From positions 62,001 to 126,000 of the forward strand of contig JBNKDG010000002.1 of assembly GCA_050288165.1 (NCBI GenBank): a stretch of DNA of 64,000 nt. The letters run 5' to 3'. How positions within the stretch are numbered: the first letter of the stretch is position 1; every line of letters starts with the position of its first letter. The position numbers and the translations under genes were made by a program. Under the pieces are notes generated by a model. It did no database searches, was not told the origin of the DNA, and was given only the letters and a program-made list of their open reading frames with translations. This document shows, one piece after another, positions 37,178 to 45,194 of the stretch. Origin of the DNA: JAPHTQ01 sp050288165. Lineage in GTDB: Bacteria; Pseudomonadota; Gammaproteobacteria; Thiohalomonadales; Thiohalomonadaceae.

Positions 37178-38212
37178 TTAGCTTTCCTTGTGGCCGAACA
37201 CCCGTGGGCGGGTGTAGTAGTCGATGGTGGGGGCAGCCATGTTCATCAACAACACCGAGAAGGCGACGCCGTCCGGGAAACCGCCCCAGGCACGGATGAT
37301 GAAGACCAGCAGGCCGACGCCGATACCGAAGATCAGACGACCGTTGTTGCTGGTCGCGCCGCTGACCGGATCGGTGGCGATGAAGAAGGCGCCCAGCATT
37401 GCCGCGCCACTGGCCAGGTGGAACATCGGGCCGGCATAGTGCTCCGGATTGGCCAGATGGAACAGGCCGGAGATCAGGAACAGGGTGCCGAGCATCGCTA
37501 CCGGCACATGCCAGGTGATGATGCGGCGGAACAACAGATAGAGACCGCCGAGCAGGATCAGACCGTTTACGATCTCCCAGCCCTGACCGCCGACGCGTCC
37601 GTAGATCGGTGACTTCATGATCTCGCTGACGGTGTACTCCAGTCCCAGCCGGGTTTTGATCGTATCGAGCGGCGTCGCTGAGGTCAGGCTGTCGAGGGCA
37701 CTGCCGTTTGGCAGGATGCCGTTAAAGACATAGGCGGCGGTTTCGCCAAAACTCAGGCCGTGTTCACGCAGACCGAGCGGTGCGCCCCAACTGGTCATCT
37801 CCAGCGGGAAGGAGATCAGCAACAGCACGTAACCGATCATCGCCGGATTGAACGGGTTGTAGCCGAGGCCGCCGTAGAGCTGTTTGGCGAAGACGATGGC
37901 AAAGGCGGTGCCGATGGCGATCAACCACCAGGGTGCCAGCGGCGGCAGCGCGATGGCCAGCAGCAGGGCGGTGAGCAGGGCGCTGCCATCACCCAGGGTG
38001 GCGCGAACCGGATAGCCGCGCAGCCGGACGATGGCGGCTTCGCTGAACAGGGCGGTAGTGACGGCGATACCGATATTGAACAGCACGCCCCAGCCGAACA
38101 GCCAGGTGTAGGCGACCAGCGCGGGCAGCAGCGCCAGGTTGACCTGCATCATCACCGTGCTGACCGAGGCCGGGCCGTGGACGTGCGGCGAGCTGGGTTT
38201 GACCCGGTTCAT
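37178..38212 (-). CDS. rnfD: Rnf complex subunit RnfD (FMN-binding)
   Basis: 344 residues, multiple membrane segments. RnfD carries a covalently bound FMN on a threonine in the SGAT-like motif; here DSLTSATPLDTI. GGLGYNPFNPAMIGYVLLL and TDPVSGATSNNGRL are conserved. Its start adjoins the rnfC stop without a gap, in the standard A-B-C-D-G-E order. Confidence 0.95.
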   Translation of the reverse strand: MNRVKPSSPHVHGPASVSTVMMQVNLALLPALVAYTWLFGWGVLFNIGIAVTTALFSEAAIVRLRGYPVRATLGDGSALLTALLLAIALPPLAPWWLIAIGTAFAIVFAKQLYGGLGYNPFNPAMIGYVLLLISFPLEMTSWGAPLGLREHGLSFGETAAYVFNGILPNGSALDSLTSATPLDTIKTRLGLEYTVSEIMKSPIYGRVGGQGWEIVNGLILLGGLYLLFRRIITWHVPVAMLGTLFLISGLFHLANPEHYAGPMFHLASGAAMLGAFFIATDPVSGATSNNGRLIFGIGVGLLVFIIRAWGGFPDGVAFSVLLMNMAAPTIDYYTRPRVFGHKES

Positions 38213-39850
38213 CTACGACTGCTCCTCTTGTTCCGTTTGCGCGGCGCGGCGTGCATCGGCCTCGTCGACCTGCTTCTGCTGTGCCGGGGTCAGGTTTTCG
38301 GTGTTCTTCGGCTCTACACCGGCAGCTTCGCGTTTGGCCTTGGCCCGTTCCATCGCCGCCTTGATCGCCGCCTGCTTGTCTGCGTCACCACCCTCGCTGA
38401 CCGCAGCGGCTTTGGCCTTGTGCCGTGCGGCCTTCTCTTCCTTCTCCCGCTCGATACGGAACTGGCGGAACTCGTGGCGTTCGCGTGCCTTGTCCGATGC
38501 CTTGCGCTCCTGTTCCTGCGCCCAGATCTCATTCTTGGCGAAGCGGTAATACTGCACCAGCGGAATGTTCGAGGGGCAGACGTAGGCGCAGCAACCGCAT
38601 TCGATACAGTCGAACAGATTGAAGTCCTGCACCTTGTCGAAGTCGCGGGCGCGCGCATGCCAGTACATCTGTTGCGGCATCAGCTGCATCGGGCAGACAG
38701 CGGCGCACTCGCCGCAGCGGATACAGGGACGCGTCGGGCCGCGATCCTGTTTGTCCTTGAGCGTCGCCAGTAGCAGACAGTTGGTGGTCTTGGTGGTGGG
38801 AATTTCATGATCGGACAGCTCAATCCCCATCATCGGCCCGCCCATCAGCAGGGTGTAGGGGACGCCGTTGTCGCCGCCCGCCGCCTTGATCACTTCGCCT
38901 ACCGGCGTACCGATCAGCACCTCCAGATTTTTCGGATGGGCCGCGCCGTGACCGGTGATGGTGACGATACGGCTGATCAGCGGTTCGCCCTTGCCCACCG
39001 CACGATAAACGGTGGCGGCAGTGGTCACGTTATGACAGACAATGCCGATGTCGATCGGCAGACCCTGCGACGGTACTTCCTTGCCGGTGAGGATTTTAAT
39101 CAGCTGCTTCTCACCGCCGGTGGGGTAGCGGGTCGGCACCTCCACCACTTCAATGCTTTTCTCATCCAGCAGCACCAGCGCCTCGCGCAGCGCGGCGATC
39201 GCCTCCTGCTTGTTGTCCTCGATACCGATCAGGCACTGTTTGGCGTGCAGGGCGTAGCGCATGATGCGCGCGCCCATGATCACCTCATCGGCCCGCTCAC
39301 GCATCAGCATGTCGTCGCAGGTGATGTAGGGTTCGCACTCGGCACCGTTGAGGATCAGGGTATCCAGTTCGGTGCGCGCACCGGGATTGAGTTTGATGAA
39401 GGCGGGGAAACCGGCGCCGCCGAGGCCGACGATACCGGCATCGCGGATGATGTTGCGCAGCTCACTCTCATCCAGATTGTCGTAATCCGGATAGCAGGCC
39501 AGCTCGACCTGACGATCTTCGCCGTCGGTTTCGATCACGATACAGGGCGCCTTAATCCCGGAAGGATGGGGCACCGAGTGTTCTTCGATGGCGACCACTG
39601 TGCCGGACGTCCCGGCGTGGACCGGTACGCTCACATAGCCCTCCGGTCGTGCCAGTACCTGGCCCTTGAGCACCTTGTCGCCGACCTTGACGATCGGCTT
39701 GGCCGGGGCACCGATGTGTTGCTGTAACGGAATGAACAGCTTCGCCGGGATCGGCATCTCAGTAACGGGGGTGGCCAGCGACATCGCCTTGTTGTCGGGC
39801 ATGTGCAGGCCGCCGGGGAAACTGTGCAGGGTGCGCGTCATGCCGCTCAT
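38213..39850 (-). CDS. rnfC: Rnf complex subunit RnfC (NADH/FMN and two Fe-S clusters)
   Basis: 545 residues. Soluble subunit with the NADH/FMN fold (GLGGAGFPAFIKLNPG, ILNGAECEPYITCDD) and two [4Fe-4S] motifs CIRCGECAAVCP and CIECGCCAYVCPSNIPLVQYY. The C-terminal ~110 residues are an Ala/Lys/Glu/Arg-rich extension (e.g. ERHEFRQFRIEREKEEKAA) typical of gammaproteobacterial RnfC but variable. The start ATG overlaps the rnfB stop by ATGA. Confidence 0.95.
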   Translation of the reverse strand: MSGMTRTLHSFPGGLHMPDNKAMSLATPVTEMPIPAKLFIPLQQHIGAPAKPIVKVGDKVLKGQVLARPEGYVSVPVHAGTSGTVVAIEEHSVPHPSGIKAPCIVIETDGEDRQVELACYPDYDNLDESELRNIIRDAGIVGLGGAGFPAFIKLNPGARTELDTLILNGAECEPYITCDDMLMRERADEVIMGARIMRYALHAKQCLIGIEDNKQEAIAALREALVLLDEKSIEVVEVPTRYPTGGEKQLIKILTGKEVPSQGLPIDIGIVCHNVTTAATVYRAVGKGEPLISRIVTITGHGAAHPKNLEVLIGTPVGEVIKAAGGDNGVPYTLLMGGPMMGIELSDHEIPTTKTTNCLLLATLKDKQDRGPTRPCIRCGECAAVCPMQLMPQQMYWHARARDFDKVQDFNLFDCIECGCCAYVCPSNIPLVQYYRFAKNEIWAQEQERKASDKARERHEFRQFRIEREKEEKAARHKAKAAAVSEGGDADKQAAIKAAMERAKAKREAAGVEPKNTENLTPAQQKQVDEADARRAAQTEQEEQS

Positions 39851-40386
39851 GCCAGCTTCCTCCCGTTATCGGGATAGGGCCATTTCCACGAATTCAGATC
39901 GTGTTTGACCGGATGCATATAGATACAGTCGACCGGGCACGGCTCGATGCAGAGTCGGCAGCCGGTGCATTCGCTCTCCAGAATGGTGTGCATCTGTTTG
40001 GCCGCGCCGAGGATCGCGTCCACCGGGCAGGCCTGGAAGCAGAGGGTACAGCCGATGCAGATGTTTTCATCGATCCAGGCCACCTCTTTTTCCTTCACGC
40101 CGCCTTCCAGCGGTTTGGGATCGACACCGAGCAGGTCGGAGAGGGCGAGGATCACCGTCTCGCCACCGGGCGGACAGTTATTGATATCCGCCTCGCCGCT
40201 GGCAATCGCCTCGGCATAGGGACGGCAACCGGGGAAACCGCACTGACCGCATTGGGTCTGGGGCAGCAGGGCGTCGATCTTGTCGACAATGGGATCGCTG
40301 TCGACCTTGAAGCGTACCGAGGCGAAACCGAGCAACAGGCCGAAGACGACCGCCAGCAGGGTCAGGGCGATAATCGCAGCCAGCAT
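39847..40386 (-). CDS. rnfB: Rnf complex subunit RnfB (ferredoxin-type)
   Basis: 179 residues. An N-terminal membrane anchor (AAIIALTLLAVVFGLLLGFA), the [4Fe-4S] motif CGQCGFPGCRPYAEAI...CPPGG, and two ferredoxin-type clusters CIGCTLCFQACPVDAI and CTGCRLCIEPCPVDCI. It accepts electrons for the Rnf complex. Overlaps rnfA by 1 bp and rnfC by 4 bp. Confidence 0.96.
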   Translation of the reverse strand: MLAAIIALTLLAVVFGLLLGFASVRFKVDSDPIVDKIDALLPQTQCGQCGFPGCRPYAEAIASGEADINNCPPGGETVILALSDLLGVDPKPLEGGVKEKEVAWIDENICIGCTLCFQACPVDAILGAAKQMHTILESECTGCRLCIEPCPVDCIYMHPVKHDLNSWKWPYPDNGRKLA

Positions 40387-40967
40387 CAGCCTTTCACCAG
40401 TCCGGAGAAGCCCATAAAGGCCATCGACATCAGCCCGGCGGTGACCAGCGCGATGGCCGGACCGCGGAACACCACCGGCACATCGGCCACGGCGATCCGC
40501 TCACGCATCGCGGCAAACAGCACCAGCACCAGCGAGAAACCGGCGGCGGCACCGAAGCCGTAGACCGCCGACTCAAGAAAACCGTGTTGCGCCTGGGTGT
40601 TCAGCAGCGCCACGCCCAGCACCGCGCAGTTGGTAGTGATCAGCGGCAGGAAGATACCCAGCACCTGATAGAGCAGCGGCGAGGTCTTGTGCACCACCAT
40701 CTCGGTGAACTGCACCACCACGGCGATCACCAGAATGAAGGCGATGGTGCGCAGATACTCCAGCTCCAGCGGCACCAGCAGGAATTCGTTAACCAGATAG
40801 GAACAGACCGAAGAGAGGGTCAGCACAAAGGTGGTCGCCAGACCCATGCCGATGGCGGTTTCCAGCTTGCGCGACACGCCCATGAACGGGCACAGGCCAA
40901 GGAATTTGACCAGCACAAAGTTGTTTACCAGCACCGTACTGACGAGGATTAAGGCGTATTCGGTCAT
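40386..40967 (-). CDS. rnfA: Rnf complex subunit RnfA
   Basis: 193 residues, six membrane segments, paralogue of RnfE with cysteines in VLVKFLGLCPFMGVS and ITTNCAVLGVALL. First gene of the operon; upstream lies a gap of about 650 bp to the next annotated start, whose near part (40968-41200) is AT-rich and should contain the operon promoter. In P. aeruginosa metG precedes this operon; here the accessory block starts instead. Confidence 0.96.
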   Translation of the reverse strand: MTEYALILVSTVLVNNFVLVKFLGLCPFMGVSRKLETAIGMGLATTFVLTLSSVCSYLVNEFLLVPLELEYLRTIAFILVIAVVVQFTEMVVHKTSPLLYQVLGIFLPLITTNCAVLGVALLNTQAQHGFLESAVYGFGAAAGFSLVLVLFAAMRERIAVADVPVVFRGPAIALVTAGLMSMAFMGFSGLVKG

Positions 40968-41208
40968 TGAGTGTCCAATGATTTAGTCAGGGCTTAAGTC
41001 TATCGCCCACCAATAAAACTACAAGTTGATGATTTCTTTATGTTGTAACAGCTAGCGGGTGCTTTATTCGTATTGTTATGTGGCGGCGATTCTACCGGAA
41101 AACAACGTATTAGTTCCAGCTAATGTCCGGAGAGGGGGAGGGGCCATTGGCGAATTGTAATGGGGAACGGACGATGGTGCGAGTGACATAGTCACCGTGC
41201 CAATAACC
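40968..41208. other. Gene-free stretch upstream of rnfA
   Basis: No ORF of note. It contains AT-rich sequence next to rnfA (likely promoter region on the minus strand) and a near-palindrome GTGACATAGTCAC at about 41184. With the REP-like elements that follow, it forms the junction between the conserved rnf operon and the accessory block. Confidence 0.4.
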
Positions 41209-41218
41209 ATTGTCGTGT

Positions 41219-41316
41219 CATTTCGGCGAAAGCCGGAATCCAGTCGTAGGCTGGGCAGTGATGTCCAGCATCATTTTCGTCAGAACGTAGGATGGGCAAA
41301 ACGTAGCGTGCCCATC
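41219..41316. repeat. Two REP-like hairpins in tandem
   Basis: The first hairpin is TTTCGGC-GAAA-GCCGGAA (about 41221-41237), resembling the dispersed ATTCCCGCGAAAGCGGGAAT type. The second has perfect 8-bp arms GATGGGCA (41291-41298) and TGCCCATC (41309-41316), embedded in CGTAGGATGGGCAAAACGTA, a pattern often dispersed in gammaproteobacterial genomes. The second overlaps the stop codon of the small membrane-protein gene. Confidence 0.65.
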
Positions 41317-41623
41317 AACTCCCGCTTGCCTTAACCCTGACAATGAATCGAGCGACAAGCCAGGTGATCAGCAACCAGAAGCTAACGACAAACACCCAGC
41401 CAAAGAGTGTCGGCGAACACCAACCCCAGCCACACGCGCCGTTGTTTTGCAGAAGCCCTGGGATACCTATGCCATGAAAGAGGTACACCGATAACATGGG
41501 GAAGGCGGCAAACAGGCCGAAAGGCGTATCAAGGTAACCCGACCAGAAAATCGCAGGTATCCATAGCAACAGATAGCAGGCGATTAGCAGAGCCATTATT
41601 TTTAGTGTTCTGGAATGGGACAT
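41315..41623 (-). CDS. Small membrane protein of unknown function (cassette-like)
   Basis: 102 residues with three likely membrane segments: LKIMALLIACYLLLWIPAIF, FGLFAAFPMLSVYLFHGIGI and WVFVVSFWLLITWLVARFIV; two cysteines (CGWGWC) lie in the loop before the third. The ATG at 41623 is 9 bp downstream (on the minus strand) of a GTTAGGC integron core site, as expected for a gene at the start of a cassette. Its 3' end runs into a REP-like hairpin and no attC follows, so the cassette end is lost. Family not recognised. Confidence 0.55.
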   Translation of the reverse strand: MSHSRTLKIMALLIACYLLLWIPAIFWSGYLDTPFGLFAAFPMLSVYLFHGIGIPGLLQNNGACGWGWCSPTLFGWVFVVSFWLLITWLVARFIVRVKASGS

Positions 41624-41631
41624 TGCTGGAG

Positions 41632-41655
41632 GCCTAACGTTTTCGGGTACGAGGG
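41632..41655 (-). mobile_element. attC half-site (L'-R' end) before the small membrane protein gene
   Basis: On the minus strand the segment reads ...CGTACCCGAAAACGTTAGGC. GTTAGGC is a perfect integron core (GTTRRRY) and the preceding CGAAAAC matches the end of the complete attC at 43244-43349 (CCGAAACGTTATAC). No convincing R'' partner is seen toward 41780, so it is a partial site. Confidence 0.5.
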
Positions 41656-41781
41656 TCTGAATATCGTTCCATCCAAACAAAGAGTTTCATCTGACTCCAC
41701 TTATTATCCACTTATTCTTATGAGTGTGTGTATTTTTACTCTGACCTTAAACTTCGCCTGATAACTTTTGCCAGATGCCGG

Positions 41782-42282
41782 TTACTTAACATATTCCTGT
41801 CTAATAAGTTTTCTACACTTATCTAAAATGCGAGAGGTTTGAACAGGGGGTGACCAGATTAAGTCAGGATTCTTTTCGATAGTGGACAGAGTGTCACGAG
41901 TGCCAACTATTAGCGAGTAGTATCTTTTTACGGGTGTGAGGTCAGATTTTTTACTTCCAGCGAGCCATGCACTGCTCCCGCTTCTCTGCGCAACATAATT
42001 GTTAATACAAAAAGATAAAAAGCTGACAGATGAGGGATTGATGCCACGCATCGGTATTTGTGGATCACCTTTGAAGTCCATTTTCACGAAGTACCTATCT
42101 TGACTAGTTTGTGTTACGTCAATGTCTATGTTTAGTGGGTTTGAAGGATTGTTTTTGTACTTCTCAAGCAACCAGTCGTTCGAATTAAAATGAAGTGAAT
42201 CAGGGTTGGGGTTGTTTGTGTTTTTTGCAGCACAAGCAGTGACCAGGAATGCAAGACCAATGCATATAAGAAGTTTATTCAT
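41782..42282 (-). CDS. Lipoprotein of unknown function, AT-rich
   Basis: 166 residues with a lipoprotein signal (LLICIGLAFLVTAC, Cys17), then a polar region and no recognised domain. Two further cysteines (FLSFCINNY and ILDKCRKL) could form a disulfide. The gene is visibly richer in A/T than its neighbours, suggesting recent acquisition. It sits in the cassette-like block, in the same orientation as the other small genes; a fragmentary core site lies between it and the next gene. Confidence 0.6.
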   Translation of the reverse strand: MNKLLICIGLAFLVTACAAKNTNNPNPDSLHFNSNDWLLEKYKNNPSNPLNIDIDVTQTSQDRYFVKMDFKGDPQIPMRGINPSSVSFLSFCINNYVAQRSGSSAWLAGSKKSDLTPVKRYYSLIVGTRDTLSTIEKNPDLIWSPPVQTSRILDKCRKLIRQEYVK

Positions 42283-42432
42283 GATTTCCTCTGACTATGG
42301 GTTTATGACCATTTTTGTGGAATCTATTTAAAGGTATAATTATCCGCAAACAATTCAAGGGAACACATAAAAACCGGGTCAGAGAGGAATAATCTCTAAT
42401 ATTAAAAGCAGTTGCTCTCTGGTACATATTTT

Positions 42433-42457
42433 CTGGGACTCGAAGCGGTTGTTATAC
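42433..42457 (-). mobile_element. attC R''-L'' start at the end of the DUF2971 gene (3' part missing)
   Basis: On the minus strand the gene ends GTATAAC-AACCGCTTCGAG. GTATAAC is exactly complementary to the GTTATAC core that begins this cassette at 43244-43250, as expected for the two ends of one integron cassette, and the following bases resemble an L'' box. The stop codon TAA overlaps the core. No matching L'/R' is evident further on, so this attC looks truncated. Confidence 0.55.
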
Positions 42458-43228
42458 ATAACGAACATCCATTAGAAAGGAGTTTTCGCCGAAATCGGCA
42501 CGCCCAAGTCGAACATGAGACAGGGACGGCTTGGATAGGACCGCTTGGACGAGCGCGTAATCCCCCTCCGAAATCTTTTTTCCAACAATTACTTCTCCTA
42601 TGGCCTCTCCGGGGATCTGGACAATTCCCGGCTCGCGCCGTATTACTCTGTATTCTTGCTCGTAACTCCAATGCAGCGACTTTGTCCGTAAGACCGGCAT
42701 AACTATATCTACAAACATATGCTGAAGCGTAATGTCCTTGCCACCGGCCTCTCGCTCGACGTATTTGGCAATAACATCGTGGAAATCGGGTGCCTCTTTG
42801 TATGAAACCGGAGTCCCTCCGATGAGCTTCGCGTTGTCCCACTCCCGTTCGATGAAATCGGTAAACCAATTCTCATCTATCCCCACGCACATCCCCGCAT
42901 GCCCGTCGGCATAATGGGACCACATTAGCGGTTCTTTAGCAGTCAATGAAAATGACAGCACACCCGCCTTCCTCACTCTTTCTTCTACGGCCTGAAGAAC
43001 GCTCGTCGTACCACCGGTTATTTTGTCATCGACCAGACGAGAAAGAATTTCATCCAGTTTCTTCCGAGCTCCTTCCTCTATAACGCGCTCGGCGGCGGCC
43101 CGCACTGCCGCTGGATAAAAGCCGCAATCAAGCGGGTCATTCAGGCGGTTGGGGGCAGCAAAGTACAACTCTCCGTTTGAAATAAGGCGGAGACCCAAAT
43201 TATTAACCGCCCTATACTTGTAAAGCAT
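42452..43228 (-). CDS. DUF2971 family protein in an integron cassette
   Basis: 258 residues, soluble. LYKYRAVNNLGLRLISNGEL, FAAPNRLNDPLDCGFYP, LSFSLTAKEPLMWSHYADGH and GMCVGIDENWFTD are the typical conserved stretches of DUF2971, a family found often in mobile and defence-linked regions; the biochemical role is unknown. The ATG at 43228 is used, with GAGAGG 8 bp upstream; a GTG 3 bp earlier is possible. The core site GTTATAC lies 15 bp before the start and its partner GTATAAC overlaps the stop, which marks the gene as a cassette. Confidence 0.8.
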   Translation of the reverse strand: MLYKYRAVNNLGLRLISNGELYFAAPNRLNDPLDCGFYPAAVRAAAERVIEEGARKKLDEILSRLVDDKITGGTTSVLQAVEERVRKAGVLSFSLTAKEPLMWSHYADGHAGMCVGIDENWFTDFIEREWDNAKLIGGTPVSYKEAPDFHDVIAKYVEREAGGKDITLQHMFVDIVMPVLRTKSLHWSYEQEYRVIRREPGIVQIPGEAIGEVIVGKKISEGDYALVQAVLSKPSLSHVRLGRADFGENSFLMDVRYV

Positions 43229-43243
43229 CACCCGACCTCTCGT

Positions 43244-43349
43244 GTATAACGTTTCGGCTCAGGCGCGCACAAGAGCGCCACACCCGAGCCCTGAAAGAGC
43301 ACGAAAAGCGATGCGCTCTTGTGTGTCGCCTGAAGCCGCTGGTTAGAGG
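43244..43349 (-). mobile_element. Complete integron attC recombination site
   Basis: 106 bp, read on the minus strand: R'' CCTCTAAC (43349-43342), L'' CAGCGGCTTCAGGC, a central imperfect hairpin with arms ACACAAGAGCGC / GCGCTCTTGTG, L' GCCTGAGCCGAAAC, and R' GTTATAC (43250-43244). L'' and L' pair except for one extra base in L'', the asymmetry typical of attC. R'' abuts the TGA stop of the small gene upstream, as in normal gene cassettes. Confidence 0.88.
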
Positions 43350-43638
43350 TCATCTCTTCTGCTCCGAAGAAGTGTCAGAGAACGCGCCTGGAAAAACACG
43401 CCTGGCTTCTTCCTCATCAATCACATGCGCTTCGCGTTCGTTAAATTGCCACCAAGACCCGCAAATGTGACAACGATAGAGCTGAGCATGTTCTTCAAGG
43501 GAGACTGTAACGTATGTGGGCGGAGAAACAGGTAGCTCTTGCCGTTCAGCCGCGGCTGGCGAATACATTCCAGACAAAACCCCGTTCCGACATAGCTCAC
43601 AGCCTCTATGCATCCACTCGGCCACTTTTGACCTCTAA
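43250..43638 (-). mobile_element. Integron gene cassette of 389 bp
   Basis: It extends from TTAGAGG (after the G at 43639) to the G of GTTATAC (43250). Joining the two ends regenerates GTTAGAGG, the exact complement of the cassette's own R'' CCTCTAAC, which is the expected mark of a cassette integrated as a circle. It holds the 91-residue gene and the attC. Confidence 0.8.
43350..43625 (-). CDS. Small two-CxxC (zinc-ribbon-like) cassette protein
   Basis: 91 residues, no signal or membrane segment. Two CxxC pairs, GCELCRNG near the N-terminus and YRCHICGSWW in the middle, could hold one zinc; the C-terminal third is acidic (IDEEEARRVFPGAF). The GTG start at 43625 has AGAGG 6 bp upstream, within the cassette's first bases, and the stop TGA directly touches the attC. 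Family not recognised; small zinc-ribbon proteins are frequent in cassettes. Confidence 0.72.
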   Translation of the reverse strand: MAEWMHRGCELCRNGVLSGMYSPAAAERQELPVSPPTYVTVSLEEHAQLYRCHICGSWWQFNEREAHVIDEEEARRVFPGAFSDTSSEQKR

Positions 43639-43639
43639 C

Positions 43640-43889
43640 TATAATTCCACGTCTGAATTGACGTGTTGTAATACGTCGATATTAACGAATAAAATTCCGC
43701 CGCAATCATAACTTGTTGAATTCTTTGGTGACAGCTGGGGCAAACACGTCGGTAACAGGTTTGGGAAATACGGCGCTGGTTTCTTGGATTTTGCTGGGGG
43801 CATTTCGCTGGCTTCCCTGCTCGTGTTTTGCTTTTTGTACCCCAATGGGCAGGTTCAAGCAATGGTAAACGTAATGAATCGACTTATTC
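43640..43889. other. Gap between the cassette and hipA with a perfect palindrome
   Basis: CACGTC (43648-43653) and GACGTG (43660-43665) form a 6-bp inverted repeat 9 bp from the cassette boundary CCTCTAAC. Two overlapping open frames of 68 and 75 codons on the minus strand run through the gap (one with CPSCHQ); neither has a convincing start signal, and they may be remains of another cassette. No attI or integrase was seen. Confidence 0.4.
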
Positions 43890-45194
43890 TCAGATAGATA
43901 AATCGATCCTGTGCTGTTCCTGAATCTCTTTTATCCTTCCTTCATCCCCCCCCGCCTGCTGCGCAAACTCCGGCCAGCGCATCACGGCGTCCCTTACCTC
44001 GTCGAAGATTTCATTGGGCTTGGAAGCGCCGATGGCGCGACCAACGTTCAGTAGATCTTCCATCACAAACTGATCCCGCTTGCCGTTGATGGTCATCTGG
44101 TGCTGGTTGGTCCAGGTGCCCTGCGGATTGTGCGCGTAGATCACGTCGAAGGCAGGGGCGAGTCGCCACTGGCCGTCGCGGTCCATGAGGAAGGCAATGT
44201 TTTTGGTGTGGTCGTCCTGGTTGCGGGCGAGCACATTGAAGAGCATGCGGCGATATTGTTGCAGCGCCTCGGCCTTGGAGAGGCGCAGGCGTCGCATCAC
44301 CTGAAACGCCTGTTCGTAGCTGTAGGCCCCGGCCATGTTGAAGTCGTAGTGGGCGATACCGCAGAGCGACTGCATGTGCAGTTTGCGGCCCTGCGGGCGG
44401 TCGAAGCGGCGGGTCATGAAGTGGGCGCGGCCATTCTCTTCATGAAGTTTGCACTCACTCATTTCGATCCCCGCGGCGGTGGCCATCAGGTAGTAGGCGT
44501 ATTCGATACGGCCGTAGCCTTCGGTCTTGCCCAGTTCCAGATCGCTGACGCCGTCGAACTTGAGCAGCCAGTGTTCGTAACCGGGCGGCACGTCCGTCTG
44601 GCCGGAGCGGACATCGCCCTCGGCGTTGATGGCGATGATCGCCTTGGCGCGGGCGCCACCGGCAGAGGTGCCGACGCGCAGGATATCGAGCATGGCATTC
44701 TGCCCGTCGCTATCCAGCCGGGTGTCGAGCTGGCCGCGGGCCGTCGTCACTTCCTGGGCGAGGGCGGCCAGTTCGGCGATCTCCACCGGCACCGCCTCTT
44801 CGATGGTTTTGTTGATCGGTGGGGTGAACTCCAGCGCGCCCATGCCGCGGCTGCCGGTGTAGCAGAGGCGTTCGACCGGGGTGAAGTCGCCGCCGCTGCG
44901 GCCATTGCGGGCAAGCCAGGCATCAATGATGGCGTTACCGAACTTGTCGGGCAGGGCATCGGCAAGCAGGCCGGGCAGGCCGCTGAAGGTTTCCCGGCTC
45001 AGGGTGGGGAACTGGAAGATATCGCCCGCTGCCGTGTTATCGAGGGGCATCATCAGCGGCGCGACATCCAGCCCCGACTTGAGGAATGCCGGTTCGAATT
45101 CGAAGGAGGCATAGCCGCGTTGCGCATCCCAGGCCACGGCCCCGACCGTTTGGCCCCATAGGCTGACGGTGGCGACATCGACGCGATCTACCAT
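43890..45194 (-). CDS. hipA: HipA-family serine/threonine kinase toxin
   Basis: 434 residues. HipA toxins phosphorylate glutamyl-tRNA synthetase or related targets and cause growth arrest. The ATP-loop/autophosphorylation segment is RVGTSAGGARAKAIIAI, the catalytic site NQDDHTKNIAFLMD, and the metal-binding aspartate in LAPAFDVIYAHNP; GYGRIEYAYYLMATAAGI and HFMTRRFDRP are conserved blocks, so the kinase appears intact. Its start overlaps the end of the hipB gene by 7 bp. The order hipB-hipA is standard. It lies at the far edge of the accessory block. Confidence 0.92.
   Translation of the reverse strand: MVDRVDVATVSLWGQTVGAVAWDAQRGYASFEFEPAFLKSGLDVAPLMMPLDNTAAGDIFQFPTLSRETFSGLPGLLADALPDKFGNAIIDAWLARNGRSGGDFTPVERLCYTGSRGMGALEFTPPINKTIEEAVPVEIAELAALAQEVTTARGQLDTRLDSDGQNAMLDILRVGTSAGGARAKAIIAINAEGDVRSGQTDVPPGYEHWLLKFDGVSDLELGKTEGYGRIEYAYYLMATAAGIEMSECKLHEENGRAHFMTRRFDRPQGRKLHMQSLCGIAHYDFNMAGAYSYEQAFQVMRRLRLSKAEALQQYRRMLFNVLARNQDDHTKNIAFLMDRDGQWRLAPAFDVIYAHNPQGTWTNQHQMTINGKRDQFVMEDLLNVGRAIGASKPNEIFDEVRDAVMRWPEFAQQAGGDEGRIKEIQEQHRIDLSI

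Noticed and set aside
43635..43862. Two overlapping 68- and 75-codon minus-strand frames, one with a CPSCHQ motif
   Set aside because: No convincing start or ribosome site, end at the core site; kept only as a possible degraded cassette in the gap entry.
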